64,000 nt of DNA from BJGO01 sp964640655 (lineage in GTDB: Bacteria; Bacteroidota; Bacteroidia; Chitinophagales; UBA10324): assembly GCA_964640655.1 (NCBI GenBank), contig CAZXFT010000011.1, positions 43,391 through 107,390 of the forward strand, read 5' to 3'. The number at the start of each line of letters is the position of its first letter. Positions within the stretch are counted from its first letter, which is position 1. Below are positions 6,638 through 16,420 of this stretch, piece by piece. The notes below the pieces were generated by a model that worked only from the letters and a program-made list of their open reading frames with translations, was not told where the DNA came from and searched no databases. The position numbers and the translations under genes were made by a program.

Positions 6638-9493
6638 ATGAAATTTTCAATTCCTTCCTTAACAATTTTATTCATTCTTTTCTTAGGTGAAATAGCTTAC
6701 GCGCAACAAGGTTATGTGAGCGGTAAAGTTACCGATCAAGTTAGAAACGAATCCCTCATTGGTGCCACAGTGATGTTAAATAACAATCCATCATATGCTG
6801 CCTATACCGACATTGATGGTTTATTTAAAATTGTTGCACCGGCAGGTACTTATAAGCTCACCGTTCAATACGTTTCGTACAATGTGAAAGAAATCGAAGG
6901 AGTAGTTATAACTGCGGAAAAAACGACTACCATCAATGTATCTATGGAATCATCGGTAAGCCAACTCAAGCAGGTAGTTATCACTTCAACTTACAAGAAA
7001 GAAAATATCAATAGCCTGTTGATGATCCAGAAAAACAGTGTTTCGGTGCAGGATGGCATTTCTTCTGATTTAATAAAACGCTCACCTGACCGCAATTCTG
7101 GAGATGTGTTGAAGCGTATATCCGGTACCAGTATTCAGGATAATAAATTTGTGATTGTTCGCGGTCTGAGCGACAAGTATAACAATGCAATGATGAACGG
7201 AAGCATACTGCCAAGCACAGAACCTGATAGAAAAACTTTCTCCTTTGATTTGATACCTGCCAATATGCTGGAGAGCATAGTTATTATTAAAACAGCTCAA
7301 CCTGATTTACCGGGAGATTTTGCCGGAGGTATTATTCAACAAAACTTGCGCGATGTCCCGGAGAAAAACTTCATCAACTTCAGTATGAGTCAGTCATTTA
7401 ACTCAGTTACCACATTTAGAAACTTTAATAAATACAGTACCGGCAAATTAGGTTGGGTTGGATTGAATGATGGTTCATTATCCTTACCTGAAAATTTCCC
7501 ATCACGCGATACAATGCTGAAATCGTCAAATGCCAAGCGTCTTGAATATTCAAAACTATTTACCAATAGTTGGGACACAACGACAGTGAAGAACATACCG
7601 CTGAATCAAGTCTTCTCTTTTGCTCTTGGCTGGACTCCTGATAAAAAGAAACAGAAGTTCGGATTGCTGCTTGCAACAAATTACAATCATAACTACCGAA
7701 CTGAACAACTGAATCGTTATGATTATACTGCCGATGCGACAAAGTTATACGAGTACAATGATGTATATAACAGCAACAACATCAGTGCAGGTGCTATGCT
7801 TCGTGTTTCTTATAAAATCAACAAGACCAACAAAATTGGATTCAGCACCAGCTATAATATCAATTCAGTTTTTGAAACCGGTGTTCGCAGTGGAACCGAC
7901 TTCGATGCGGGTGTTTACCGCAATGGTATTTCGCAATACACTATCATAAATCAATTACAAAACAATGGTGTGTATGGCGAACATTTTTTTACTGCTCCTA
8001 AGATTAAAATTACATGGAACGGAAACCTGAACCACATAATGCGCGACGAACCTGATTACCGCCGTTTATACTACGCAAAAAACATCGTTCCACAGTCTGA
8101 AAGCGATACCATTTTTAAAACTACTGTACCACTTACAGGCAGCCCATCAATCACTTCCGGAGGAAGATTCTTTTCTAGCCTGAATGAAACAACACACAAT
8201 GGAGGCATCAACATCTCTAAGTCATTTAAAATTGCAGGAATCGAAAACAATATCAAAACAGGATACAGCTACATAGAACGCAACCGTTCTTTTAATGCTC
8301 GTGTTCTTGGCTATAAAGTACATAGCGCCTCTAAATTTTTCCAACAGGAAAACCCTGATTCCATACTTGCATTGCCTGTTGATTTAATTTTTGCTAATGA
8401 GAATATTCGCGATAATGGTTTCAGAATTGATGAAATCACAAACAAATCTGATAACTATACTGCACGCAGCACTAATCATGCAACGTACCTGATGATTGAC
8501 AACAAACTGAATAAAAAATTCAGAATCATCTGGGGTGCACGCGCCGAGTTTTTCACTCAGGAACTTAACTCACAATACAATACCGGTGATACCATTCGGG
8601 TGTTTAGTAAGTCCGGCGATACCACTAGTTTACCCTTCGATTTATTACCCTCCTTAAACTTTATTTATAGCATCAACGAAAAAACAAATATTCGTTTATC
8701 TGCTTCCAAAACAGTTTCGCGTCCTGAGTTTCGTGAGCTGGCGCCGTTTGGTTTCTTCGACTTTCTGCTCAATTCCAGTATCAACGGTAATCCAAATTTA
8801 CAACGCACCTCCATTTATAATTATGATGTCCGTATTGAAAACTATCCGGGCAGTGGACAGGTGTTTGCCGTCAGTGCTTTCTACAAGTACTTTGATAAAC
8901 CAGTAGAGCAAATCATAGATGACGCTGTTTCGAGTGGTGGAAGTCGTAGTAGAAACTATGCCAATGTGCAAAATGCCGTTAACTATGGTATTGAACTAGA
9001 GTTTCGTAAAAATTTTGACTTTACCGACAAGTGGTTTGGTACCAAGTTCATGGCTAACCTATATGCACAATCAAACCTGGCTCTGATTCATTCACAAATC
9101 AGAACAGACACCATTCAAACATATGGCGGTACCCGTGCATTGCAAGGACAATCACCTTATGTATTGAACTGTGGATTGGGATATGCTGACCCTGAAAATC
9201 TGTTTAATGCCACTATACTTTATAATGTTATTGGTCGCAGAATACGTGAAGTTGGAACCAACGGATACCCGAGTATCTATGAAGCACCACGTAACATTAT
9301 AGATATGCAGGTAACAGGTCGCATCACAAAATTCTTATCAGCCAAGCTTTCAGTATCTGATTTACTCCGTCAACCATTGACCTTGTATCAGGACAGAAAT
9401 GAAAATGGGAAGTACGATGTGAATGGAGACACAGAGATACAACGCAGCATATTCGGTCGCAACACAAGTCTTTCTTTGTTGTTTCAGTTTTAG
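6638..9493 (+). CDS. TonB-dependent outer-membrane receptor with N-terminal carboxypeptidase-regulatory-like domain
   Basis: 951 residues. A signal peptide (1-22, ending AYAQ) is followed by a carboxypeptidase-D regulatory-like beta-sandwich (about 24-110, GYVSGKVTDQVRNESLIGATV), a plug domain (about 120-245, including RGLSDKYNNAMMNGS), and a beta-barrel ending in the aromatic outer-membrane signature LSLLFQF. It should import a ligand in a TonB-ExbBD-driven manner. No susD-like gene is adjacent, so it is not a classic SusCD glycan system. The start codon is only 4 nt after a TTTG -7-like element, suggesting a leaderless or very short-leader mRNA. The upstream operator is shared with the secreted protein at 812; phosphate or organophosphate uptake is a reasoned guess only. 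Confidence 0.88.
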   Translation: MKFSIPSLTILFILFLGEIAYAQQGYVSGKVTDQVRNESLIGATVMLNNNPSYAAYTDIDGLFKIVAPAGTYKLTVQYVSYNVKEIEGVVITAEKTTTINVSMESSVSQLKQVVITSTYKKENINSLLMIQKNSVSVQDGISSDLIKRSPDRNSGDVLKRISGTSIQDNKFVIVRGLSDKYNNAMMNGSILPSTEPDRKTFSFDLIPANMLESIVIIKTAQPDLPGDFAGGIIQQNLRDVPEKNFINFSMSQSFNSVTTFRNFNKYSTGKLGWVGLNDGSLSLPENFPSRDTMLKSSNAKRLEYSKLFTNSWDTTTVKNIPLNQVFSFALGWTPDKKKQKFGLLLATNYNHNYRTEQLNRYDYTADATKLYEYNDVYNSNNISAGAMLRVSYKINKTNKIGFSTSYNINSVFETGVRSGTDFDAGVYRNGISQYTIINQLQNNGVYGEHFFTAPKIKITWNGNLNHIMRDEPDYRRLYYAKNIVPQSESDTIFKTTVPLTGSPSITSGGRFFSSLNETTHNGGINISKSFKIAGIENNIKTGYSYIERNRSFNARVLGYKVHSASKFFQQENPDSILALPVDLIFANENIRDNGFRIDEITNKSDNYTARSTNHATYLMIDNKLNKKFRIIWGARAEFFTQELNSQYNTGDTIRVFSKSGDTTSLPFDLLPSLNFIYSINEKTNIRLSASKTVSRPEFRELAPFGFFDFLLNSSINGNPNLQRTSIYNYDVRIENYPGSGQVFAVSAFYKYFDKPVEQIIDDAVSSGGSRSRNYANVQNAVNYGIELEFRKNFDFTDKWFGTKFMANLYAQSNLALIHSQIRTDTIQTYGGTRALQGQSPYVLNCGLGYADPENLFNATILYNVIGRRIREVGTNGYPSIYEAPRNIIDMQVTGRITKFLSAKLSVSDLLRQPLTLYQDRNENGKYDVNGDTEIQRSIFGRNTSLSLLFQF

Positions 9494-10140
9494 TAGTAAG
9501 CATAAATCAGCTTCAGGTAACCTGAGCGTGACATAGCACCCGGGTTGCAACCTGGCTTTCCTTCCGGCACTTCTGATTGAATGTCTTCAAAATAATCCCT
9601 CCATACCTTCAGGATACTGTCACTGCCTGACTCTTTATATGTCATAGGCGTAGATTCAAAAACGGTTTGCTTTAACGCACTATTGAAAGCATAAGCGATC
9701 AATTCACTGCAATACCATCGTTCATTATCCTGCAAGAAAAAATCATCATAAGGTTTTCCTTTCTCGCGAAAAGCAATTGTAACAGCAGAGTCAATTTGCA
9801 GTGCCGTGAAACTGCTCCGCATAGCAATAACCTTAGGTTTATTATTCTTATTTAAAGAACGATACAAAAATACTTTGTAAGGAGTAAGCTGCACTTCGTT
9901 GCCTATGGCTTCTATCACATAGATACTGTCGTTTGATGATTGGAACACCAACCCCAAATGAGAGAAATTATAATTGCCGTAGGAATCTGTTACACGCTCA
10001 ATAGCATCGCAAAGCGGCCCACAGTCAATGTCCTGGAATAGTATGTCTCCATTCTGAGGTAAATATTTCTCTTCAGGATGATGACATGCATATATACTTA
10101 TGAGTATTGCGGTAATAAATAATTTCAGAATGTAGTTCAT
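9490..10140 (-). CDS. YiiX/YebB-like permuted papain-fold (NlpC/P60-related) cysteine peptidase, lipoprotein
   Basis: 216 residues from ATG 10138-10140; a TTG at 10158 is possible but adds nothing conserved and overlaps the divergent gene. The N-terminal segment ends SIYAC, a possible lipobox. The fold is of the permuted NlpC/P60 type: NGDILFQ near the start, the His in NFSHLGLVF, and the nucleophile Cys in WYCSELIAYAF near the C-terminal half, matching YiiX-like amidases/peptidases. Its substrate (cell-wall peptide or lipid amide) is unknown. The stop codon overlaps that of the convergent TonB receptor by 4 nt, and the start lies 9 bp from the start of the divergent acetyltransferase. Confidence 0.78.
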   Translation of the reverse strand: MNYILKLFITAILISIYACHHPEEKYLPQNGDILFQDIDCGPLCDAIERVTDSYGNYNFSHLGLVFQSSNDSIYVIEAIGNEVQLTPYKVFLYRSLNKNNKPKVIAMRSSFTALQIDSAVTIAFREKGKPYDDFFLQDNERWYCSELIAYAFNSALKQTVFESTPMTYKESGSDSILKVWRDYFEDIQSEVPEGKPGCNPGAMSRSGYLKLIYAYY

Positions 10141-10149
10141 TTGCAAGCT

Positions 10150-10602
10150 ATGATTCAAAAACTTCGATGGGAAATTAAATCATTCGAGCAACTCTCCAAT
10201 TCAGAGTTATATGAATGTTTGAAGTTGCGACAAATAGTATTTGCCTGGGAACAGCACTGCGCCTATATCGATTGCGATAGTAAAGATTCAATGGCCTGGC
10301 ATGTGATGGGTAAAAAAAATGATATTATTGTTGCGTATAGTCGCTTGATACCTGCAGGCATTGCCTTTGATGATGTATCCATCGGCCGAATCATCACTCA
10401 TCCCAAATACCGCAGCGAAGGATATGGTAAAGAGTTGCTGAATGTTTCGTTAAAAGTTGTGGAAGAAAAATTTGGGGAAACTCCTATCAGTATTGGCGCT
10501 CAAAAATGGTTGAGTCGCTTTTATGAAGGCTTTGGATTTGTTAGTAAAGAAATAGAATATCTGGAAGACGGCATTCCGCATATCGTAATGCGTCGTGAAT
10601 AA
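10150..10602 (+). CDS. GNAT family N-acetyltransferase, ElaA-like
   Basis: 150 residues from ATG 10150. The GNAT acetyl-CoA site is visible as RIITHPKYRSEGYGKELL (about 78-95, the R/Q-x-x-G-x-G/A region), and the pattern LRQIVFAWEQ...YIDCDSKD near the N-terminus matches the ElaA family. The substrate is unknown. The upstream TTCATTTG at 10136-10143 resembles the TAnnTTTG -7 element and ends 6 nt before the ATG, so the transcript may start at or near the AUG. A TTG at 10141 is in frame but would lie inside this promoter element. Divergent from the cysteine peptidase gene with almost no spacer. Confidence 0.82.
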   Translation: MIQKLRWEIKSFEQLSNSELYECLKLRQIVFAWEQHCAYIDCDSKDSMAWHVMGKKNDIIVAYSRLIPAGIAFDDVSIGRIITHPKYRSEGYGKELLNVSLKVVEEKFGETPISIGAQKWLSRFYEGFGFVSKEIEYLEDGIPHIVMRRE

Positions 10603-10605
10603 ATG

Positions 10606-10680
10606 TCGGGGTGGCAAGATTCGAACTTGCGACCTCCTGGTCCCAAACCAGGCGCGATAACCGGGCTACGCTACACCCCG
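10606..10680 (-). tRNA. tRNA-Pro (anticodon TGG)
   Basis: On the minus strand the acceptor stem CGGGGTG pairs with CACCCCG plus discriminator A. The anticodon arm is CCTGG-TTTGGGA-CCAGG with anticodon TGG, and the T-arm reads GCAAG-TTCGAAT-CTTGC. CCA is not encoded. It lies 95 bp downstream of tRNA-Ser on the same strand and could share its transcript. Confidence 0.93.
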
Positions 10681-10774
10681 AACCTTATGTAAGTTTTGAT
10701 TTGTCAAAACCACGAGGTAAAAACTACCCGTGTAAGGCTGAGCATTCATTCAAGAAATAAAAGAACTCCTTGGA

Positions 10775-10866
<92 letters not shown>

Positions 10867-10872
10867 GTTTGA

Positions 10873-10887
10873 GGGACGGCAAATATA
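10873..10887 (-). promoter_or_regulatory. tRNA-Ser promoter with TTTGCCGTCCC discriminator block
   Basis: On the minus strand TATATTTG (10880-10887) is followed directly by CCGTCCC (10873-10879), six nt before the tRNA 5' end. TTTGCCGTCCC is identical to the block in the rpsJ and rplM promoters. The element lies just past the dnaA stop codon. Confidence 0.65.
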
Positions 10888-10897
10888 AATTAAAAAA

Positions 10898-12340
10898 TCA
10901 GGAAATACTCAGTTGAATCTTTTTTTCCAACTCAGCAACTGACTCTCTGAATTCCTTATCTGTATCCATCATATCCTTAACCGCCTGGCACGAGTGTATA
11001 ACTGTGCTATGGTCGCGACCACCAAAATGGCGACCTATTACTTTCAAAGAATTTTTAGTAAAGTTTTTAGCTAAGTACATAGACAACTGACGTGCCTGTA
11101 CAACACTACGTTTACGGGTTTTCTCCTTCAATTTATCCGGTTGAACGCTGAAGTATTCGCAAACTGCTTTTTGTATGTAATCAATAGATACCTCGCGAGA
11201 AATGCTCTTGACAAAATTCTTCACTATCTTTTTTGCCAACTCCACGTCAATATCTTTTTTGTTCAGTGATGCCTGAGCCAATAAAGAAATCAGAGCACCT
11301 TCGAGTTCGCGTACATTGCTACTGATATTGTAAGCAACAAACTCAACTACTTCACGTGGCAAGTCAATACCATCGTTGTACATCTTCTTTTCGAGGATGG
11401 CTATACGTGTTTCAAAATCGGGTGTGCCTAAGTCAGCACTTAAGCCCCACTTGAAGCGAGAAAGTAAACGCTCTTCCATTCCTTCTAAGTCGCGTGGAGG
11501 ACGATCGGAAGTTAAAACCAATTGCTTTCCTGACTGATGAAGATGGTTGAAGATATGGAAGAATATATCCTGTGTGCGGTCCTTGTTTGCGAAGAACTGA
11601 ATGTCATCAACTATCAATACATCAATCAACTGATAGAAATGTATAAAGTCGTTAACCCCATTATTTTTTAATGCATCAATAAATTGATTGGTGAATTTTT
11701 CTGAAGGCACGAATAAAACAGTCTTGCCTGCAAAGTTTTGTTTCACCATATTACCTATTGCCTGTGCAAGGTGTGTTTTACCTAAACCAACTCCACCATA
11801 TATTACCAGTGGGTTAAATGAAGTACCGCCGGGTTTACTTGCGACAGCATAACCAGCAGAACGAGCTAAACGGTTACACTCTCCTTCAACATATGAATCG
11901 AAAGTATAGGCATTGTTTAATTGAGAATCGATATTCACTTTTTTCAATCCCGGTATGATGAATGGATTCTTAATAGGTGTACCTAATACTAATGGCGCTG
12001 CTACTTCCGGGTTCTTGGTAATTGGTGAAGAATATGTAGGTATATTAATAGTATAAGGATTGTGGTTGCTATTGTTGTCAACTATAATCTGGTATTCGAG
12101 ACGTGCTTCGTTACCTAATTCGCGCTTGATGGTTTTGCGGAGCAATGAAACATAATGTTCTTCCAACCATTCGTAAAAAAACTGACTAGGGACTTGTATG
12201 GTTAGAACATTACCTTCCAACTTAACCGGCTTCACCGGTTCAAACCACGTTTTATAACTCTGCCCATTCACATTGTCTTTTATAATTTTTAAACAGTTAT
12301 CCCAAACAAGTTCGCAGGTCTTCGTTGTGGTTGTGGTCAT
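10898..12340 (-). CDS. dnaA: Chromosomal replication initiator protein DnaA
   Basis: 480 residues, usual length. Domain I (1-85, DnaA N-terminal oligomerisation region), a linker (about 86-140), then the AAA+ domain with Walker A GGVGLGKT (182-189) and Walker B VLIVDDIQ (about 241-248). Domain IV carries the DNA-binding signature GGRDHSTVIHSC near the C-terminus, which recognises DnaA boxes. The protein opens oriC and autoregulates in many bacteria. I see no DnaA-box cluster in the 110 bp upstream, only AT-rich sequence, so the origin is probably elsewhere. dnaA is followed by tRNA-Ser and tRNA-Pro on the same strand. Confidence 0.97.
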   Translation of the reverse strand: MTTTTTKTCELVWDNCLKIIKDNVNGQSYKTWFEPVKPVKLEGNVLTIQVPSQFFYEWLEEHYVSLLRKTIKRELGNEARLEYQIIVDNNSNHNPYTINIPTYSSPITKNPEVAAPLVLGTPIKNPFIIPGLKKVNIDSQLNNAYTFDSYVEGECNRLARSAGYAVASKPGGTSFNPLVIYGGVGLGKTHLAQAIGNMVKQNFAGKTVLFVPSEKFTNQFIDALKNNGVNDFIHFYQLIDVLIVDDIQFFANKDRTQDIFFHIFNHLHQSGKQLVLTSDRPPRDLEGMEERLLSRFKWGLSADLGTPDFETRIAILEKKMYNDGIDLPREVVEFVAYNISSNVRELEGALISLLAQASLNKKDIDVELAKKIVKNFVKSISREVSIDYIQKAVCEYFSVQPDKLKEKTRKRSVVQARQLSMYLAKNFTKNSLKVIGRHFGGRDHSTVIHSCQAVKDMMDTDKEFRESVAELEKKIQLSIS

Positions 12341-12450
12341 AATGGTTACGTATATATTTTGAGTGATGAATTTTAATTCGTGTTGAAAAGTAATTAAAGC
12401 GTTGACAAAAATTCAACAAAAAAAATTTAAAAAAATTTTTTTGCCCTTGT

Positions 12451-13365
12451 TTATTCCAGAATTTTTTCGGTTGTGTGTATCACGTGTTTTTCTTTCCTGT
12501 CTTTAGAGAAAAGAAAATCAATACGACCTAACACGATACCTGCCCAGCCCACCTGGTTAACAAGAACTTTTGAACCTACTGTGTTTACAATACTTTCAGG
12601 CTTGTCAAGAAAAGTATGTGTATGGCCGCCAATTATTAAATCGATGTATTTTGATTGCTTGGCCAACTTGATGTCGTCAATTTTTTCATTGTTGTATTGA
12701 AACCCAAGGTGAGATAAACAAATAATTAAATCGCATTGATGGTTATTTTTTAATTCCTCACTTATTTTGTTGCATACTGAATAAGGTTCAATATACTTTG
12801 TATTGCCATACATATTATCAGGTACTAAACCTTTTAATTCAATTCCTAATCCAAATACACCAATTTTAATTCTTCCTTTTTTAAAAATCTTATATGGCAA
12901 TGTTTTACCCTGCATAGCAGTGCCGTTAAAATCGTAGTTCGCACATAACAACGGGAATGTTGCATGCTTTAGTTGTGTGGCCAGGCCGTCCACACCGGCA
13001 TCAAAATCATGATTACCGATGGCACATGCATCATAACCCATTTCACTCATCAATTTAATTTCCAGTTCACCCTTATAGAAGTTGAAATACGGTGTTCCCT
13101 GAAACATATCACCGGCATCTAACAGGAGTACATTTTTGTTTTGTTTCCTGATTTTACTGATGATAGCAGCACGAGCAGCCGCACCTCCTTTACCTTGAAA
13201 TTTTCCTCCGTCCATAGGGAATGGCTCTATGCGACTGTGCCAATCGTTGGTATGCAGTACGGTTAAGCGAAAGTCTGCTTCGTCTGCCGCAAAAACATCA
13301 TGAGTTTTCAGTAACGCAGCAGTGCCTAGTAAAGATGAACTGATAATAAAGTTTCTACGGTTCAT
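12451..13365 (-). CDS. Metallophosphatase, catalytic half of a split 5'-nucleotidase
   Basis: 304 residues. The N-terminus MNRRNFIISSSLLGTAALL looks like a Tat-type signal (RRNF). The metallophosphatase domain shows the metal-binding motifs VLHTNDWHSR (D-x-H), LLDAGDMFQGTP (GD), AIGNHDFDAG (GNHD/E), LSHLGF and IIGGHTHTF (GHTH), as in UshA/CpdB calcineurin-like phosphoesterases. It lacks the C-terminal nucleotide-binding domain of UshA. That domain is encoded by the gene immediately upstream, which overlaps this one by 11 nt. The pair probably assembles as a periplasmic 5'-nucleotidase that releases phosphate and nucleosides. Confidence 0.86.
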   Translation of the reverse strand: MNRRNFIISSSLLGTAALLKTHDVFAADEADFRLTVLHTNDWHSRIEPFPMDGGKFQGKGGAAARAAIISKIRKQNKNVLLLDAGDMFQGTPYFNFYKGELEIKLMSEMGYDACAIGNHDFDAGVDGLATQLKHATFPLLCANYDFNGTAMQGKTLPYKIFKKGRIKIGVFGLGIELKGLVPDNMYGNTKYIEPYSVCNKISEELKNNHQCDLIICLSHLGFQYNNEKIDDIKLAKQSKYIDLIIGGHTHTFLDKPESIVNTVGSKVLVNQVGWAGIVLGRIDFLFSKDRKEKHVIHTTEKILE

Positions 13366-14104
13366 TGATGATACGTTGGTCTTTTTTAGCGGTGATGTTT
13401 TTATTCATAGCATTCATAGAGCGTATATAGTCAATGAGCGCATCGCGCAACAAGAGGTTAAATGTTTGTTGGGGATATTTCTTTAACAAATCCAACTCGT
13501 CGCCACCATTAGCTAAATAATCGTTTGTCGCTATGGTATATGTTTCATCAAAATTAATTGGATTTCCCCCTACTAAAATATCTGTAGCCTTATAATTTGT
13601 AATTTTCATTCGTAGCCCTGACACGGGCCATCCGCCACGTTGCGCTATGCGGTTGCATATATCTATCAAATCTTTTCCGCTAATATCTATCACTACCAGT
13701 TGATTATCGAATGGCATCAATTCAAAAATATGACCCACAGTTATTTCACCTTTGGGTAATGACGGCACACGCAATCCTCCATTATTCATAAAACACACAT
13801 CCACTTTTTTTGCAGCATATGAAGCAGCAATTTCTCTGTAGCTGTCCGCACAGAAATTTCCTAAGGTTCCCTCAGGCTGTTCCTTTATTAATATCGTATC
13901 TGAAATGCCAATAATGATATTCATCTTGTTGGCGAGACTGTCGCGATATGGTGTAATTAATTTGTCCGCAGTTTCACTGATGTGCAGCCCCTTATAAATC
14001 TGATATCCGTAATAATTGGTGTCTGTTAGTACATAGTGCGTTTTACATGATGTGATAAAAAGCACAATAAGCAATAAGCCACGATGTATCAATCCATATT
14101 TCAT
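13355..14104 (-). CDS. 5'-nucleotidase C-terminal (substrate-binding) domain lipoprotein
   Basis: 249 residues. Signal peptide with lipobox FITSC at about residues 16-20, so probably lipid-anchored. The remainder is a stand-alone 5_nucleotid_C domain: FMNNGGLR (N-N-G-G motif), LMPFDNQLVV and TNDYLANGGDEL, which in UshA form the adenine-binding and hinge-side face. No metallophosphatase motifs are present, so it needs the product of the downstream gene for catalysis. The gene starts 3 bp after the mutase stop and overlaps the phosphatase gene by 11 nt, which supports translational coupling and a 1:1 complex. Confidence 0.85.
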   Translation of the reverse strand: MKYGLIHRGLLLIVLFITSCKTHYVLTDTNYYGYQIYKGLHISETADKLITPYRDSLANKMNIIIGISDTILIKEQPEGTLGNFCADSYREIAASYAAKKVDVCFMNNGGLRVPSLPKGEITVGHIFELMPFDNQLVVIDISGKDLIDICNRIAQRGGWPVSGLRMKITNYKATDILVGGNPINFDETYTIATNDYLANGGDELDLLKKYPQQTFNLLLRDALIDYIRSMNAMNKNITAKKDQRIINEP

Positions 14105-14107
14105 CGT

Positions 14108-15673
14108 TTATCCTTTGTACTCACCAAATACTTTTCTCAAAGTATCAGCAATTTCACCTAAAGTACAATATGCAGATACGGCATCAACTACATAAGGCAT
14201 CAGATTTTTATCGCTGACTGCAGCTTGGCTTAAATCCTGCAGACATTTATTTGCCTTTTCATTGTTTCGAGTAGTCCTAAGTTGTTGCAGTTTCTTTGAT
14301 TGTATCTCGCGAATACTGTCATCAACTTTAAATACATTGCTAAATGGTTTCTCCTTTAGAATAAATTTATTCACCCCAACTATTATTTTCTCACCGGATT
14401 CAATGGCCATTTGATAAGTGTATGCACTATTAGCAATCTGCTCCTGCATATAACCTGATTCTATTGCAGCAACCGCACCACCCATTGCATCAATGGTGTC
14501 CATATATTTTTTCGCCGCTTCCTTAAGTTGTGTTGTTAGTGTTTCTATATAATAAGAGCCCCCAAGCGGGTCTACAGTTTGAGTAACACCACTTTCGTAA
14601 GCAATGATTTGTTGAGTACGTAATGCAATAGCTGCGGCTTCTTCGGTTGGCAAAGACAGTGCTTCGTCGTAACCATTCGTGTGCAACGACTGAGTGCCAC
14701 CAAGTACGGCACTTAATGCCTGGAGCGTAACTCGAGAAATGTTGTTCATCGGTTGCTGTGCAGTTAATGTTGAGCCCCCGGTTTGGGTATGAAAGCGCAG
14801 CATCTGTGCACGAGGGTCGGTAGCACCCAGTGAGCAAGTAATATCTGCCCACATATTTCTGGCTGCACGAAACTTAGCCACCTCTTCAAAGAGGTTATTA
14901 TGTGCATTGAAGAAAAATGAAATACGCTTAGCAAACACATTAATATCCAACCCGCGTGCAAGTGCTGCTTCCAAATAAGCCTTACCATTAGCCAGCGTAA
15001 ATGCCAGTTCCTGAGCAGCATCAGAACCCGCTTCGCGAATATGATACCCTGAAACAGAAATGGTATTCCAGTTGGGGACTTCCTTGCTGCAATAGTCAAA
15101 GATGTCGGTTATCAAACGCATTGAGGCTTTTGGCGGATAGATATAAGTACCGCGTGCCGCATATTCTTTCAGAATATCATTTTGTATTGTTCCACTCAGC
15201 TTTTTTAAATCGTTTCCTCGTTTTTTAGCTAATGATATATATAATGACAATAAAATAAATGCCGTTGCATTGATTGTCATTGATGTGCTGATTGTTTCCA
15301 GTGGAATATCTTTAAATAAGATCTCCATGTCTTCCAGTGAATCAATGGCGACACCTACTTTGCCAACCTCACCTTCGCTCATGGGGTGATCGCTATCGTA
15401 ACCTATCTGAGTGGGTAAATCAAAAGCAACAGATAAACCCATAGTACCTTGCTGAAGCAAATAATGATATCGTTTGTTCGATTCTTCAGCAGTTGAGAAA
15501 CCGGCATACTGACGCATGGTCCACAATTTATCCCTATACATGGTGGGATGCACGCCACGTGTAAACGGAAACTGACCAGGCTTTTCGTTCATAGGCACCG
15601 GAGTGCAATACAATTCATTTATTTCAATACCGGAATCGGTGATGTGTTTTGCTTTTTGATCATTAACCGGCAT
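14108..15673 (-). CDS. Methylmalonyl-CoA mutase large subunit (TIM-barrel part, no B12-binding domain)
   Basis: 521 residues covering only the substrate-binding TIM barrel of acyl-CoA mutases. Motifs include [16 protein letters not shown] (about 52-67), [18 protein letters not shown] (about 85-102) and [14 protein letters not shown]. The C-terminal B12 domain with DxHxxG is missing, so a separate small subunit is needed; it is not in this window. At the two positions that I recall separating methylmalonyl- from isobutyryl-CoA mutases, the protein has Tyr (RQYAG) and Arg ([10 protein letters not shown]), the methylmalonyl-CoA pattern. It would interconvert methylmalonyl-CoA and succinyl-CoA. 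It lies 9 bp after a small membrane-protein gene and 3 bp before the nucleotidase genes. Confidence 0.86.
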   Translation of the reverse strand: MPVNDQKAKHITDSGIEINELYCTPVPMNEKPGQFPFTRGVHPTMYRDKLWTMRQYAGFSTAEESNKRYHYLLQQGTMGLSVAFDLPTQIGYDSDHPMSEGEVGKVGVAIDSLEDMEILFKDIPLETISTSMTINATAFILLSLYISLAKKRGNDLKKLSGTIQNDILKEYAARGTYIYPPKASMRLITDIFDYCSKEVPNWNTISVSGYHIREAGSDAAQELAFTLANGKAYLEAALARGLDINVFAKRISFFFNAHNNLFEEVAKFRAARNMWADITCSLGATDPRAQMLRFHTQTGGSTLTAQQPMNNISRVTLQALSAVLGGTQSLHTNGYDEALSLPTEEAAAIALRTQQIIAYESGVTQTVDPLGGSYYIETLTTQLKEAAKKYMDTIDAMGGAVAAIESGYMQEQIANSAYTYQMAIESGEKIIVGVNKFILKEKPFSNVFKVDDSIREIQSKKLQQLRTTRNNEKANKCLQDLSQAAVSDKNLMPYVVDAVSAYCTLGEIADTLRKVFGEYKG

Positions 15674-15682
15674 AAACTGCGT

Positions 15683-16213
15683 TTAAAATATTTTAGTGAC
15701 TTCGTGTTTTAATGTATTCAGTGCTTTTTGAGTAGGTATCGTTTGTTCACTATTAATAAAGTATTCAATAATCTTACGACTGAGTTCTTTTGATGCGGCT
15801 TGTGGTGGTATATCTATAGCCACTCGGTTGATAATGCTTATTAATTCTTCCTTAACCTGCACAATCATGATCCACGTATCCGGGGAGATATAGAGTTGTT
15901 GTGTAAGGTTATGGTCGTACTCGAGTTTAATATTTTGTATTAATGTCAGATGCAACTCGTGCGCCGTCATATCGGGTTTGTTGAGACGCGCGATCAGGTT
16001 ATTGGGAGAAATGCGCTCGAGAAATAATGTCATGCGCTCATAAGCCTGTAAGCGAATAGGTAACGACTCGCGGAAGTACATGGATCGTATTTCCATGTTT
16101 TTTCTTTTGTTCTCGGAAGAGAGGTAAGAATTCAACGTATAATAAACTGCTGCAAAGACAACGAGTCCTGGTAGAGTGTATTTTAAAATTTCTAAAACGT
16201 CAGAAAACTGCAT
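15683..16213 (-). CDS. Small membrane-anchored protein of unknown function
   Basis: 176 residues. One N-terminal transmembrane segment (about 10-30, YTLPGLVVFAAVYYTLNSYL), then a mostly helical cytoplasmic domain with charged residues and a heptad-like stretch (RLQAYERMTLFLERI). I recall uncharacterised Bacteroidota DUF proteins of this layout but cannot assign a function. It is the first gene of a tight minus-strand operon with the mutase and the split nucleotidase. The upstream 207 bp to the next gene on the plus strand contains no clear hairpin. Confidence 0.7.
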   Translation of the reverse strand: MQFSDVLEILKYTLPGLVVFAAVYYTLNSYLSSENKRKNMEIRSMYFRESLPIRLQAYERMTLFLERISPNNLIARLNKPDMTAHELHLTLIQNIKLEYDHNLTQQLYISPDTWIMIVQVKEELISIINRVAIDIPPQAASKELSRKIIEYFINSEQTIPTQKALNTLKHEVTKIF

Positions 16214-16420
16214 GGTTGGTTGGATGTATCTAAATCGGGCTCTAAAATAGTATTAATGACCTTGCTCTTCAGTTTATTTTTAAAGTAAAATGGTAAATTG
16301 AAGAATGTTTCACAATAACCTGAAAATATTTTTTTCGGGGGCTTTTTTTTAACTAAGCGAAAAGAGCATTGTAACCATTTCGGTTTGCTGAAGTAACAAG
16401 GCCTGAAATAAAAAAGAATT

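Noticed and set aside
12341..12450. Possible oriC upstream of dnaA
   Set aside because: AT-rich, but no TTATCCACA-type DnaA boxes on either strand.
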